Below, piece after piece: positions 44,056 through 53,012 of a stretch of 64,000 bases of DNA (the stretch's first letter is position 1; each line of letters starts with the position of its first letter). The notes under the pieces were generated by a model. That model had not been told where the DNA came from and made no database searches. It saw only the letters and a program-made list of their open reading frames with translations. This DNA comes from WHSW01 sp963777775 (lineage in GTDB: Bacteria; Actinomycetota; Thermoleophilia; Solirubrobacterales; 70-9), in NCBI GenBank assembly GCA_963777775.1, contig CAVZRL010000009.1, forward strand, positions 1,680,086-1,744,085, in the 5' to 3' direction. The position numbers were made by a program, and so were the translations under genes.

Positions 44056-46031
44056 GCTGGCAGGTCGCAGTCTTCGCGCTCTTGGCGCTGGTCGTCGTGG
44101 CCGGCTTCGGCTGGTACGAACGAGCCCGTCCGCCGGCCCGCCTGGTCGCCCTCGTGGCGGCGCTGGCGGCGCTGGCCGTCGCCGGCCGCCTCGTCCTGGC
44201 CCCGATCCCGAACGTGGTCGCGACCACTGACATCGCGCTGCTGACCGGCTACGCGCTCGGCGGGCCGCCGGGGTTCGCGGTCGGGGCGCTGGCGGCGCCG
44301 ATCTCCAACATCTGGCTCGGGCAGGGTCCGTGGACCGCCTGGCAGATGGCCGGCTGGGGGCTGGTCGGCCTCGGCGGCGCCTGGCTCGCAGTTGTCAGCG
44401 GCCGCCGTCTCGGGCGTCTCGGCCTGGCTGTCTACTGCGCGCTCGCCGGCCTCGCCTACGGCGCCCTGCTCGATCTCTCGGTGATGGTCACCTACGGCGG
44501 CGAGCAGTCGCTGGACCGCTACCTGGCGCTCTCGGCGCGGGGAGTACCGTTCAACGTGGCACACGCGGCCGGCAACTTCGCGATCGCGCTGCTCGCCGGC
44601 CCGGCATTGGTGAGGATGATCGCGCGCTATCGCACCCGACTCGAGTTCGCCTGGCACCCGGCCGGGGCACTGCCGCTGGCCCTGCTGGCGCTGCTCGCGG
44701 GCGCCTGGACGCTCGCTCCGGCCGAGTCGGGCGCCGAGCCGGGCGGCGCAAGGCTGAGCGAGCGCGAGACAAGCGCCCGCTGGCTGGCGCGGACACAGAA
44801 CGCCGACGGTGGCTTCGGGGCGACCAGCGAGTATCCGTCGAGCCCGGCGATGACCGGATGGGTGATGCTCGGCCTCGAGGGCGCCGGACGCAACCCGCTC
44901 GATGTGCGCAGCCACGGCCGGTCGCCGGTCGATTACCTGCGCTCGCAGCGCGACCGGCTCGGCTCGCCAGGCGACCTCGAGCGCACGATCCTCGCTCTCG
45001 AGGGGGCGGGGCTCGATTCGCGCGCCTTCGCCGACGCCGACCTCGTCGCTGAGCTTCGCTCGCAGCGGCGCCGTGACGGCTCGGTCCGCGGCCAGGTCAA
45101 CCTGACCGCCTTCTACGTGCTCGCGCTGCGCTCGGCCGGGGTCGAGAGCGGCAAGCTCGGCCGCCCTCTGCGCTGGCTGCGCCGCCACCAGGGCGATGAC
45201 GGCGGGTGGGGCTTTCAGCCCGGTGCTCCGAGCGACGCCGATTCGACCGGGGCGGTCCTGCAGGCGCTCGCCGCGGCGGGTGCCCGTGACGGGCGGGCGA
45301 GCGCGGAGGGGTCGCGCTGGTTGCGTCGCGCCCAGCACAGCGGCGGCGGCTACGCGCTGGCGACGAACGGCGTCGTCAACGCCCAGTCGACCGCCTGGGC
45401 GGTGCAGGGGCTGATCGCCGCCGGCGAGGGCCGCCCGGCGGTGCGGCGAGCGATCGCCAAGCTCAAGGACCTTCGCGCCGGCGACGGCCACTACCGCTAC
45501 TCCGCCTCCAGCGATCAGACGCCGATCTGGGTCACCTCGCAGGTCCTGCTCGCGGTGGAACGCCAAGCGTTCCCGCTCGCCGCGGTGGCGCGCGAGCCGA
45601 CCCGGTCGGGGAGCGCCGGCGATACGAACAGCAGCGGCAGCGGCGATGGTGCCGTCACCACCCCCACCGCGACACCCCCGCCGAGCGGGTACAGCGGGCC
45701 GGTGGTCTCCGGCCCTGATCTCGGCGGGCTTCCCGATTACGGCGGGCTCGGTCGGGGAGGGGGTGTCGGCAGCGGCCCGGCAATCGGGGGTGGCGGCTCC
45801 GACTCCGGCGCGACGCCCGGCGGTGGCTCCGGCCCGTCCGCTGGTCAGCCGACCCCGCAACCGGCGAGCGACCTCGGCACGTTTGCCGAGCGGATCATCG
45901 CCGCCTCGACCGAGCCGACCAAGGCCGAGGTGGACGACGAGCCGCTGACCCCGTACGTCGCCGGCGGGCTCGGCCTGCTCGCACTGGCCCTGGGCGGCGG
46001 CTTTCTCTGGTACCGGCGCACGCTGCCCTAA
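44052..46031 (+). CDS. ECF S-component fused to an extracellular alpha/alpha-toroid domain
   Basis: 659 residues, ATGA overlap with the ATPase gene. Residues 1-215 have about six helices with the S-component motif PIPNVVATTDIALLTGYALG, GFAVGALAAPISNIWLGQGPW and TAWQMAGWGLVG. Residues about 238-530 are a squalene-cyclase/prenyltransferase-type repeat domain: WLARTQNADGGFGA, LRSQRRRDGSVRG, LRRHQGDDGGWGF, LRRAQHSGGGYAL, each followed by T.W.LQAL-like helices. A Gly/Ser/Pro linker (540-625) and a final membrane helix follow. The toroid faces outside and resembles the alpha-barrel half of transcobalamin. Confidence 0.85.
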   Translation: MSWQVAVFALLALVVVAGFGWYERARPPARLVALVAALAALAVAGRLVLAPIPNVVATTDIALLTGYALGGPPGFAVGALAAPISNIWLGQGPWTAWQMAGWGLVGLGGAWLAVVSGRRLGRLGLAVYCALAGLAYGALLDLSVMVTYGGEQSLDRYLALSARGVPFNVAHAAGNFAIALLAGPALVRMIARYRTRLEFAWHPAGALPLALLALLAGAWTLAPAESGAEPGGARLSERETSARWLARTQNADGGFGATSEYPSSPAMTGWVMLGLEGAGRNPLDVRSHGRSPVDYLRSQRDRLGSPGDLERTILALEGAGLDSRAFADADLVAELRSQRRRDGSVRGQVNLTAFYVLALRSAGVESGKLGRPLRWLRRHQGDDGGWGFQPGAPSDADSTGAVLQALAAAGARDGRASAEGSRWLRRAQHSGGGYALATNGVVNAQSTAWAVQGLIAAGEGRPAVRRAIAKLKDLRAGDGHYRYSASSDQTPIWVTSQVLLAVERQAFPLAAVAREPTRSGSAGDTNSSGSGDGAVTTPTATPPPSGYSGPVVSGPDLGGLPDYGGLGRGGGVGSGPAIGGGGSDSGATPGGGSGPSAGQPTPQPASDLGTFAERIIAASTEPTKAEVDDEPLTPYVAGGLGLLALALGGGFLWYRRTLP

Positions 46032-46106
46032 GCCCGAACGTCCCGCAGTCCTCGGTATGGGCGGCACTCCGGGACGTTCGACGCGCGGCCGCGGACCTGG
46101 GTCGAA

Positions 46107-46112
46107 TACCGT
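46107..46112 (+). promoter_or_regulatory. Likely -10 hexamer TACCGT upstream of the nitroreductase
   Basis: TACCGT ends 8 nt before ATG 46121; a leaderless-style arrangement separate from the B12 operon. Confidence 0.4.
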
Positions 46113-46120
46113 TTTCGGCA

Positions 46121-46630
46121 ATGGAGGTCGAGGAGGCGATCCGGACCCGGCGCACGCACAAGGCGTACCGGCGCCTGCCGGTCGACCGGGCGACGCTGGA
46201 CCAGCTGTTCGAGCTCGCGCGTTGGGCGCCCAACCACCACCTGACCAACCCGTGGCGGTTCCGGGTCATCGGCCCTCGGGCGCTCGAGCGGCTCAAGCTC
46301 GCGGCCGGACCCGAGGCGGCGGCGAAGCTCGACCGCGCGCCGACCCTCGTCGTCTGCTCCTGCGCGCTCGGCGGTGATCCGATCACCGACGAGGAGGACC
46401 TGCACGCGAGCGCCGTCGCCGCGTACATCGTCCTGCTCGCCGCCCACGCCCGGGGTCTGGCGAGCTACTGGCGCACCCCCGCCGTGCTTCGCACGGCCGA
46501 GGGAGCGGCGGCGGTCGGGCTTGAGCCCGACGAGCGCTTCGTCGCTCTAATCCATCTCGGAGAGCCGGTCCAGGACAGGCCGGCGCCCGATCGCGAGCCG
46601 GTCGGCGCCGTGGTCGAGTACCTGGAGTAG
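46121..46630 (+). CDS. Nitroreductase-family flavoprotein
   Basis: 169 residues. The FMN-binding start is IRTRRTHKAYRRLPVD; then ARWAPNHHLTNPWRFRVI, and SAVAAYIVLLAAHARGLASYWRTP with the VGLEPDERFVALIHLGEP end. The family reduces nitro compounds, quinones or related substrates with NAD(P)H. It stands 90 bp after a B12-transport operon. BluB, which makes the lower B12 ligand, is a distant member of this fold, but the BluB-specific features are not seen, so a general nitroreductase is the safer call. It is followed by glpD after 3 bp. Confidence 0.8.
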   Translation: MEVEEAIRTRRTHKAYRRLPVDRATLDQLFELARWAPNHHLTNPWRFRVIGPRALERLKLAAGPEAAAKLDRAPTLVVCSCALGGDPITDEEDLHASAVAAYIVLLAAHARGLASYWRTPAVLRTAEGAAAVGLEPDERFVALIHLGEPVQDRPAPDREPVGAVVEYLE

Positions 46631-46633
46631 GCG

Positions 46634-48364
46634 ATGCTCGCCCGGCGACAAGCGTTGGCGGCGGTCACCGGCGAGCGCTTCGACGTCGTCGTGATCGGCG
46701 GCGGGATCACCGGGGCCGGGGTCGCCCTCGACGCCGCCTCGCGCGGCTACACGGTGGCGCTGCTCGAGCGTGACGACTACGCGGTCGGCACCTCGAGCCG
46801 GTCGTCGAAGATGGTCCACGGAGGCCTGCGCTACCTGCAGAACTTCGACCTCGGGCTGGTCCGCGAGGCGCTGCTCGAGCGCCAGCTTATGGTCCAGCTC
46901 GCCCCGCACCTGGTCTATCCGACGCCGTTCCTCGTCCCCAGTCTCGGCGAGACGAGGCGCAGCCGGTCGATCGGGATCGGGCTCAACATGTACGACGTGA
47001 TGGCGACGACCAGGGTCGGGCTGTCCCGGCGCGAGCGCGCCCAGCGGATCCAGGGCGACGACTACTGGGCCCCCGACCGCCACCGCACGATCCCGGGCGA
47101 GGAGGTCGCCGAGCTGATCCCGGCGCTCGCCGATCTCGATCCCCGCGAGGCCTACCTGTTCTACGACTGCCAGACCGACGACGTGCGCCTGGTGCTGACG
47201 ATCATCGGCGAGGCCGAGCGCTTTGGCGCGGTCTGCCTGAACCGGGCCGAGGTCACCGGGCTGCTCACCGGCAGCGGATCGGCGAGCGGCGTCGCCTGCG
47301 TGGACGGCGAGTCGGGTGAGCGGTTCGAGGTCGAGGCCGACAACGTGATCAACGCGACCGGGGTCTGGGCCGACCGGATCCGGCCCGAGGAGATCCACGA
47401 CGAGGCCGAGCTGCCGCGGATCGCGCCCAGCCGCGGCACCCACGTCACTGTCTCGCAGGAGCAGTTGCCGATCGGCGAGGCGGCCTGCATCGTCCCCGCC
47501 GGCGAGGAGCGGACGATCTTCGCCCTGCCCTGGTACGGGCGGACCTTGATGGGGACGACCGACAACGACTACGACGGCGACCTCACCCACGTTCAGCCTG
47601 CGGGCGAGGACGTCGCCTACCTACTCGAGGCCGCGAACGCCTTCTTCGGGCTCGACCTCGGCCCCGAGGACCTGACCGGCGCCTACGCCGGGGTGCGGCC
47701 GCTGATCTCGACCGGAGACCGCCGCAAGTCGGTCGACATCTCGCGCAAGGCGGAGCTCTATGAGACCTCGTCGGGGATGCTGACGATCACCGGGGGCAAG
47801 CTGACCACCTGGCGGCGAATGGCGAAGCAGGTCGTCGACCGGATGGTCGAGCGGGAGGGCAGGGTCGCCCCCTGTCGCACCGACGACATCCCGCTCGGGA
47901 TGGCGGCGTCAGAGCACGAGCTCGACCCGCCCGAGGGGATGGCGGAAGGCGACCTCCCGGCGGGCTACCGTGAGCTGCTCGCCCTCCGCTACGGGCACGC
48001 GGCCCGCAACGTGCTCCGGCTCGCCGGCGAGCGGCCCGAGCTGGCGCGGCCGATCGTTGCCGGGCAGCCCGACATGCTTGCCGAGGCGGCGATCGCGGCG
48101 CGGCTCGAGCAGGCGGGCTCGGTCGGCGACGTGCTCCTGCGCCGAACCAGGCTCGGCCTGGTCGCGGCACCCGACCTGCGCAGCGCCGACTCGGTCGCGG
48201 CCGTCGCCGAGGCGATGGCGCCCGAGCTCGGCTGGGACCCGGCGCGGGTTCGCGTCGAGGCCGAGCGCTGGCCAGCCGAGGCGGAGGCCGAGGGGATCGA
48301 CCCGGCACGCCACCTGTCCGCTGGCGCCGAGCGCCCGCCTGCCGCCGCCTCGGGACCGGGCTGA
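46634..48364 (+). CDS. glpD: Glycerol-3-phosphate dehydrogenase (FAD-dependent)
   Basis: 576 residues. FAD-binding start FDVVVIGGGITGAGVALDAASRG; then TSSRSSKMVHGGLRYLQ, YDCQTDDVRLVLTII, VINATGVWADRIR, SRGTHVTVSQEQLP, TIFALPWYGRTLMGTTDNDY and ITGGKLTTWRRMA, all standard GlpD landmarks including the substrate-binding Arg/Thr region. A C-terminal alpha domain follows. It oxidises glycerol-3-phosphate to DHAP at the membrane and passes electrons to quinone. It is close behind the nitroreductase gene and probably co-transcribed. Confidence 0.93.
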   Translation: MLARRQALAAVTGERFDVVVIGGGITGAGVALDAASRGYTVALLERDDYAVGTSSRSSKMVHGGLRYLQNFDLGLVREALLERQLMVQLAPHLVYPTPFLVPSLGETRRSRSIGIGLNMYDVMATTRVGLSRRERAQRIQGDDYWAPDRHRTIPGEEVAELIPALADLDPREAYLFYDCQTDDVRLVLTIIGEAERFGAVCLNRAEVTGLLTGSGSASGVACVDGESGERFEVEADNVINATGVWADRIRPEEIHDEAELPRIAPSRGTHVTVSQEQLPIGEAACIVPAGEERTIFALPWYGRTLMGTTDNDYDGDLTHVQPAGEDVAYLLEAANAFFGLDLGPEDLTGAYAGVRPLISTGDRRKSVDISRKAELYETSSGMLTITGGKLTTWRRMAKQVVDRMVEREGRVAPCRTDDIPLGMAASEHELDPPEGMAEGDLPAGYRELLALRYGHAARNVLRLAGERPELARPIVAGQPDMLAEAAIAARLEQAGSVGDVLLRRTRLGLVAAPDLRSADSVAAVAEAMAPELGWDPARVRVEAERWPAEAEAEGIDPARHLSAGAERPPAAASGPG

Positions 48365-48376
48365 GTCGCGGTTTCC

Positions 48377-48382
48377 TATCCT
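48377..48382 (+). promoter_or_regulatory. Likely -10 hexamer TATCCT for the Rho-like gene
   Basis: TATCCT ends 10 nt before ATG 48393. Confidence 0.4.
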
Positions 48383-48392
48383 CCCCGGGCTG

Positions 48393-49694
48393 ATGGCCGC
48401 CGAGCTCACCGACCTGCACCTCGCCGACCTGCACCAGCGGGCCGCGGCGGCCGAGATCTCCGGATATCGCAAGCTCGGCCGCGCCGAGCTGATCGAGGTG
48501 CTCGAGAGCGTGCCCGGCGGTCCCGCGCCCTCCGACGAGGCCGACACCGACGAGATCGATGCGGTCGCGATCGAGGCGACCACGCTCGACGACGCGAACG
48601 CGGAGCCGGTCGAGCTCGGTCCGATGGGCGCCGAAGGTGGCGGCGAGGACGAGCGCGACGTGACCGAGCCGGTCCGTGGCGTGCTCGAGCTGACCCGTCA
48701 GCGCTACGGCTTCCTGCGCGTCTCCGGCCTCGCCCCGGGAGACGAAGATGTCTACGTCTCGGCCTCTCAGGTCCGCCGCTGCGAGCTGCGCCCGGCCGAC
48801 GAGGTCGAGGGGCCCGCCCGCAAGCCGCGCCGCGGCGAGCGCCATCGTGCGCTCGTCCACGTCGATTCCGTCAACGGCACCGAGCCGCAGGTCGAGGAGC
48901 GGCCCGAGTTCGAGGCGCTGGCGCCGGTCGTTTCCGAGCGGCGGATCCCGCTCGGCGAAGGGGCCGAGACGCTCGCGCGCGCGGTTGACCTGCTCGCGCC
49001 GCTCGCATTCGGCCAGCGGGTCCTGGTCCGCGCCGCGGCGCGATCCGGCCGTACGACCTTGCTGCGCTCGCTCGCCCGGGCGGCCGCGGCAGCCGAGAAC
49101 GCGCGCGTGATCGTGCTCCTGATCGACGAGGCCCCGGAGGAGGCGACCGCGTGGCGCGAGGCGCTGCCCGTCGCGGAGTTCGCAATCGCAACCGCCGATC
49201 TGGCCCCGGTTGAGCAGGTGAGGACGGCCGAGCTCGCGCTCGAGCGCGCCCGCCGCCATGCCGAGGTCGGCGCCGACGCGGTCCTGGTCTGCGACTCCCT
49301 GTCGCGACTCGCCTTCGCCGCCGGCGACGCGGCCGAGGTCAAGCGGCTGTTCGGCTCCGGTCGCAACCTCGCCGGGGGCGGCTCGCTGACCGTGCTCGCC
49401 ACCGTGCTTGCGGATGCACGCGACGAGGGAGAGGCCGAGCGCGCGGTGATCACCACCGAGAGCTCGCTGGTGGTGCTCGACCCCGAGCTCGCCGCCGCCG
49501 GGGTCCACCCGGCGGTGCGGGCGGCCGAGTGCCGGGCCTCGAACGAGGACCAGCTTCGCGACCCGTCCGAGCTCGATGGCGCTCGCCACCTGCGATCGCT
49601 GCTCGCCGACCTCGATCCTGCCGCGGCGGCAGCATTGCTGCGGGAACGGATCGAGGCGACAGCCTCGAACTCAGACCTGCTGAGCTCGCTCTAG
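48393..49694 (+). CDS. Divergent Rho-like protein with altered Walker A
   Basis: 433 residues. The Rho N-domain (LTDLHLADLHQRAAAAEISGY), a cold-shock RNA-binding domain (VRGVLELTRQRYGFLRVS, DVYVSASQVRRCELRPADEV) and the RecA-like core (RPEFEALAPVVSERRIPL) are all present. However, the P-loop reads AARSGRTTLLRS where canonical Rho has a Lys in AGKTT; DERPEEVT is DEAPEEAT; and the secondary-channel FKGTGN loop is replaced by TTESSLVVLD. It is probably a second, specialised or ATPase-weak Rho rather than the housekeeping copy. Confidence 0.85.
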   Translation: MAAELTDLHLADLHQRAAAAEISGYRKLGRAELIEVLESVPGGPAPSDEADTDEIDAVAIEATTLDDANAEPVELGPMGAEGGGEDERDVTEPVRGVLELTRQRYGFLRVSGLAPGDEDVYVSASQVRRCELRPADEVEGPARKPRRGERHRALVHVDSVNGTEPQVEERPEFEALAPVVSERRIPLGEGAETLARAVDLLAPLAFGQRVLVRAAARSGRTTLLRSLARAAAAAENARVIVLLIDEAPEEATAWREALPVAEFAIATADLAPVEQVRTAELALERARRHAEVGADAVLVCDSLSRLAFAAGDAAEVKRLFGSGRNLAGGGSLTVLATVLADARDEGEAERAVITTESSLVVLDPELAAAGVHPAVRAAECRASNEDQLRDPSELDGARHLRSLLADLDPAAAAALLRERIEATASNSDLLSSL

Positions 49695-49722
49695 CTCAAC
49701 CCGAGCGGCGAGCGGCGAGTGC

Positions 49723-50187
49723 TTAGCGCCTGTACGCCAGGCCCGCCCACGAAGGCTCTCGCGAAAGCTCGATCGGCTCTGCGTCACGATCCGGCTGCAC
49801 GTAGCCGAACGTGTGGGTCTCCTCGTCGAAGACGATGTCGAGCTCGCCCTCCTTGACTCGTTGGTCGAGCCAGGCGCCGCGGAAGACGAGCCTGCGGATC
49901 CAGTGCACGAGGCTGCGGTTCGCGGGCCCGACGAGCTCGGTCCAGTGTTCGTTGATGTGCTCCCCCAGGGCCGAGGTCGGCTCACGGATCTCGCCGTTGA
50001 CCGCCAGCTCGAGCAGGTCGTGCAGCTCGTCGGACTCGAGTCCCTGGTCGACGAAGTCGAGCTTGACCGCGGCCTGCTCGACGCGTTGGGAGAAGTCACC
50101 CTCGTTGAAGGAGAAGCGCAGCTCGCCGTACTCGAGCACGTAGTCGGACCCCGACTCGTAATTGCCTCTCCGAGTTGCCTTCTCCAC
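49723..50187 (-). CDS. Hypothetical protein
   Basis: 154 residues from GTG 50187: EKATRRGNYESGSDYVLEYG, LRFSFNEGDFSQRVEQAAVK, ELHDLLELAVNGEI, LVHWIRRLVFRGAWLDQRVK and GELDIVFDEETHTFGYVQPD. Soluble, acidic, no signal peptide and no family I recognise. It lies on the same strand as the antiporter, 149 bp downstream of it. It is accepted as real for its length, codon-typical composition and clear separation from shadow frames. Confidence 0.6.
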   Translation of the reverse strand: MEKATRRGNYESGSDYVLEYGELRFSFNEGDFSQRVEQAAVKLDFVDQGLESDELHDLLELAVNGEIREPTSALGEHINEHWTELVGPANRSLVHWIRRLVFRGAWLDQRVKEGELDIVFDEETHTFGYVQPDRDAEPIELSREPSWAGLAYRR

Positions 50188-50335
50188 AGCTTCCGCTTCC
50201 GATCATCCGCCCCGATCAAGTTCACCCCGCGGGGCCTCCAGGGACGATCATCTTCTATCAAGCCTGGGCCGTCCGCATCAACACGCCGGGGCCTGAACGA
50301 GGGTTTGCAGGCTCGACGTCGAACGAGTCCTGTTC

Positions 50336-51940
50336 TCAGATTTCGAGCCGGGAGTCCTCGAGGTCGAGCTCGCGCTCGATCCGGCGCAGGACGTCGTCGT
50401 CGATCTCGCCGCGGTCGCGCATCTCGATCAAGACCGTGCGCTGGACCTCGATCAGCTCCCGGACAAGGCGTTGGTATGCCTGCGAACGGGTCTCGTAGTC
50501 GACGCCGTCGCCGCCCAGCCCGCCGTCGAACTCGCCGTCTCGGGAGCGGGCGGCAAAGCGCCGCTGCCGGTAGCGAAAGGCGCCGCGAACCCGCTCGACC
50601 GTGTCGTCGAGCGCCCACTCCTCGGAGGCCAGCTCGTCGACCCGCTCGAGTGCGGCGTCGGCGGCCCGCAACCGGGCGTCGATCTCCTCCAGCTCCGCCT
50701 CTTGGCCGGCGTCGTCGAAGCCGAGCCGGGAGATCAGCGCCGGCAGCGTGAGTCCCTGCAGCAGCAGGGTGCCGAGGATGACTGAGAAGACGAGGAAGAT
50801 GATCCGCTCGCGCTCCGGGAACGCCCCGCCGGTATCGACGGCGAACGGGAGCGCGAGCGCGGCGGCGAGCGAGACGGCACCGCGGATCCCGGTCCAGGCG
50901 ACGATCATCGTCTCCTGCCAGGGCTGGGCCGGGCCGGCGTCGCGCAGGCGCCGGAAGAGCGCGCGGGGCAGGTAGGTGAGCGGGAAGACCCAGGCAATCC
51001 GCAACGCGATCACCGTCGCGGTGACCAGCGCGCCCTCGGCGATCAGCTCGAAGGTGCCGATGCCCTCGATGCCGTCGGTCACGGTCGGAAGCTGCAGTCC
51101 GACCAGCACGAACAGGGCCGAGTTGAGCAGGAAGGTGACGATCTCCCAGACGGCGAGGCCCTGGATCCGGGTCGCCGGCGTCGTCAGACGCGAGGTCAGC
51201 CGCCCCATGTAGATCCCGACCGTGACCGCGGCGAGGATTCCCGAGACCCCGATCGCCTCCGCCGGCAGATAGGCGAAGTAGGCGGTGGCCAGCGCGATCG
51301 TCACCTCGACCGGGGAGTTGTCGATCCGGCGTCGCACCGCGGCGACGAGCCAGCCGACCGCGATCCCGACCGCGACCCCGCCAACGACCGTGAGCACGAA
51401 CTCGCCGCTCGCTTCGATCAGGCTGAAGCTGCCGGTGAGGACCGCCGCGACGGCGAACTTGTAGGCGACCAGGGCGGTGCCGTCGTTGATCAGGCTCTCG
51501 CCCTCGACGATCGTCACGATCCGGGCCGGGACGCGCAGGCGCCTGGCGATCGCCGTCGCGGCGACGGGATCGGTCGGGGAGACGATCGCCCCGAGCACGA
51601 ACGCCTCCGCCCAGCCGAACCCGAGCACCGCGCGGGCGACCAGCGCCACGCCGACCATCGTCGCCAGGACGAGGCCGACCGCGAGCATCCCGATCGGGCG
51701 CAGGTTGCGACGCAGCTCGCGCAGCGGGGTGAAGTAGGCGGCGGCGTAGAGCAACGGCGGCAGCAGGATCAGCAGCACCAGCTCGGGATCGAGGTCGACC
51801 TCGGGGACCCCCGGCGCCAGCGCCAGCGCGAGTCCCCCGAGCACGAGCAGGATCGGGTACGGGATCCGCGCCCACTCGGCGACGATCAACAGCGCGATCA
51901 CCACCGCGAGGACCAGCGTCAGCACCAGCTCGAGCTCCAT
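50336..51940 (-). CDS. Na+/H+ antiporter, CPA1 (NhaP/NHE) family
   Basis: 534 residues, about 12 membrane helices over the first 410. The ion-binding core reads LGAIVSPTDPVAATAI (helix with PTDP) and VEGESLINDGTALVAY (the conserved ND pair). TGIRGAVSLAAALALP is the conserved late-helix Arg motif. A charged cytoplasmic tail of about 120 residues follows (EEIDARLRAADAALERVDEL..). It exchanges Na+ (or K+) for H+. CPA1 members of this length in actinobacteria act in pH and salt homeostasis. Confidence 0.9.
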   Translation of the reverse strand: MELELVLTLVLAVVIALLIVAEWARIPYPILLVLGGLALALAPGVPEVDLDPELVLLILLPPLLYAAAYFTPLRELRRNLRPIGMLAVGLVLATMVGVALVARAVLGFGWAEAFVLGAIVSPTDPVAATAIARRLRVPARIVTIVEGESLINDGTALVAYKFAVAAVLTGSFSLIEASGEFVLTVVGGVAVGIAVGWLVAAVRRRIDNSPVEVTIALATAYFAYLPAEAIGVSGILAAVTVGIYMGRLTSRLTTPATRIQGLAVWEIVTFLLNSALFVLVGLQLPTVTDGIEGIGTFELIAEGALVTATVIALRIAWVFPLTYLPRALFRRLRDAGPAQPWQETMIVAWTGIRGAVSLAAALALPFAVDTGGAFPERERIIFLVFSVILGTLLLQGLTLPALISRLGFDDAGQEAELEEIDARLRAADAALERVDELASEEWALDDTVERVRGAFRYRQRRFAARSRDGEFDGGLGGDGVDYETRSQAYQRLVRELIEVQRTVLIEMRDRGEIDDDVLRRIERELDLEDSRLEI

Positions 51941-52011
51941 CGCCCTAGTTGTAGCCGAGCCCGGCGCGGCCGACCGGGGGCACCCGGCGCCGGTTCGGGG
52001 TTGTAGGCCGC

Positions 52012-52353
52012 GTGACCGCCACCGACCGCCCGCTGCGCTTCCGCCGGCTCCCCCTCGCGGACGTCGCCTCCCACCGGGTGCCGGTGGCGGTCACCTTCGT
52101 CTCGCGGGCCCTCGGCCTCGCATTGCTGAGCGCCGAGCGGATCGGGGACGGACTGCTGATCCCTCGCTGTCGCAGCGTCCACACGTTCGGGATGCGCGCC
52201 CCGCTCGACCTCGTCTTCCTCGACGCGGCGATGGCGCCGCTGTCGGTGCGGCGCGCGGTGCCCGCCAACCGCGTCGTCCGTGAGCCGCTGGCGTCCGCGG
52301 TGGTCGAGCTGCCGGCCGGGGTCGCGTCTCGGCGCGGCGGCGGCCGATGCTGA
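52012..52353 (+). CDS. DUF192 domain protein
   Basis: 113 residues, GTG start. The DUF192 signature is LGLALLSAERIGDGLLIPRC followed by RSVHTFGMRAPLDLVFLDAA. Members are small beta-barrel proteins, often secreted; this one has no signal peptide. Function is unknown. The stop overlaps the following response-regulator start by 7 bp, indicating coupling. Confidence 0.8.
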   Translation: MTATDRPLRFRRLPLADVASHRVPVAVTFVSRALGLALLSAERIGDGLLIPRCRSVHTFGMRAPLDLVFLDAAMAPLSVRRAVPANRVVREPLASAVVELPAGVASRRGGGRC

Positions 52354-53012
52354 CGCGCGAGCAGGACCGGCCGACCGTGATCGTCTGCGAGGACGACCCG
52401 GCGACCCTCGAGCTGCTCTGCCAGCACCTCGAGGCCGAGCAGTTCCGGCCACTCGCCGCGGACTCGGCGAGCGACGCGCTGCGCCTCTGCCACTACAAGC
52501 AGCCGGGCCTGCTGCTGCTCGACCTCGGCCTCCCGGATGCCTCCGGGCTCGACGTCTTGCGGCAGATTCGTGCCTCCGAGGGACTGACGGGCGAATACGA
52601 CCCCGAGCTGCCGGTGATCGTGCTCAGCGGCCGCGGCAGCGATGCCGACCGGCTGCGGGGGCTGGTCTGCGGCGCTGACGACTACATGGTCAAGCCGTTC
52701 CAGGTCCAGGAGCTGGTGGCGCGGATCCGCGCCGTGTTGCGCCGCCGGCACGGGCGCCGCGCCGGGCCGCTCCAGGTCGGCGAGATCTTCGTCGACACGG
52801 CCCGGCGCGAGGTCACCGTGGCCGGCAGGCCGGTGCGCTTGGCCAACAAGGAGTTCAGCCTGCTGCGCGCGCTGGCCGCCGAGCCGACTCGGGTCTTCAG
52901 CAAGGCGGAGCTGCTGCGCGACGTCTGGGGGTTTCGCTCGATGGGCATACAGCCGACGTTGTCGCTATGGTCCGGCCCATGCACGGTGAAGCACAGAAGC
53001 TCGACGCGCTGA
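52347..53012 (+). pseudogene. OmpR/PhoB-type response regulator truncated by element insertion
   Basis: The receiver is complete: acidic pocket CEDD, phospho-Asp59 in LLLLDLGLPD, Ser in VLSGRG, and Lys in VKPFQV. The winged-helix output begins normally (VRLANKEFSLLRALAAEPTRVFSKAELLRDVWGFRSMG). After codon 200 (base 52946) homology ends and 21 unrelated codons follow. The DNA-recognition helix and wing (normally R-T-x-T-L-D-S-H-x-x-R-L-R-x-K) are lost, so specific DNA binding is unlikely. The serine-recombinase remnant starts 33 bp after the break. Confidence 0.85.

Noticed and set aside
43092..46121. A 1009-codon open frame on the minus strand opposite the B12 operon
   Set aside because: It lies exactly antisense to well-supported ECF genes; long antisense frames are expected in GC-rich DNA. 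Composition is Arg/Gly/Pro/Ala-rich with no domain.
46121..46630. BluB (lower-ligand synthase for B12) because of the neighbouring B12 operon
   Set aside because: The sequence reads as a general nitroreductase and has its own promoter-like hexamer; BluB-specific residues are not seen.
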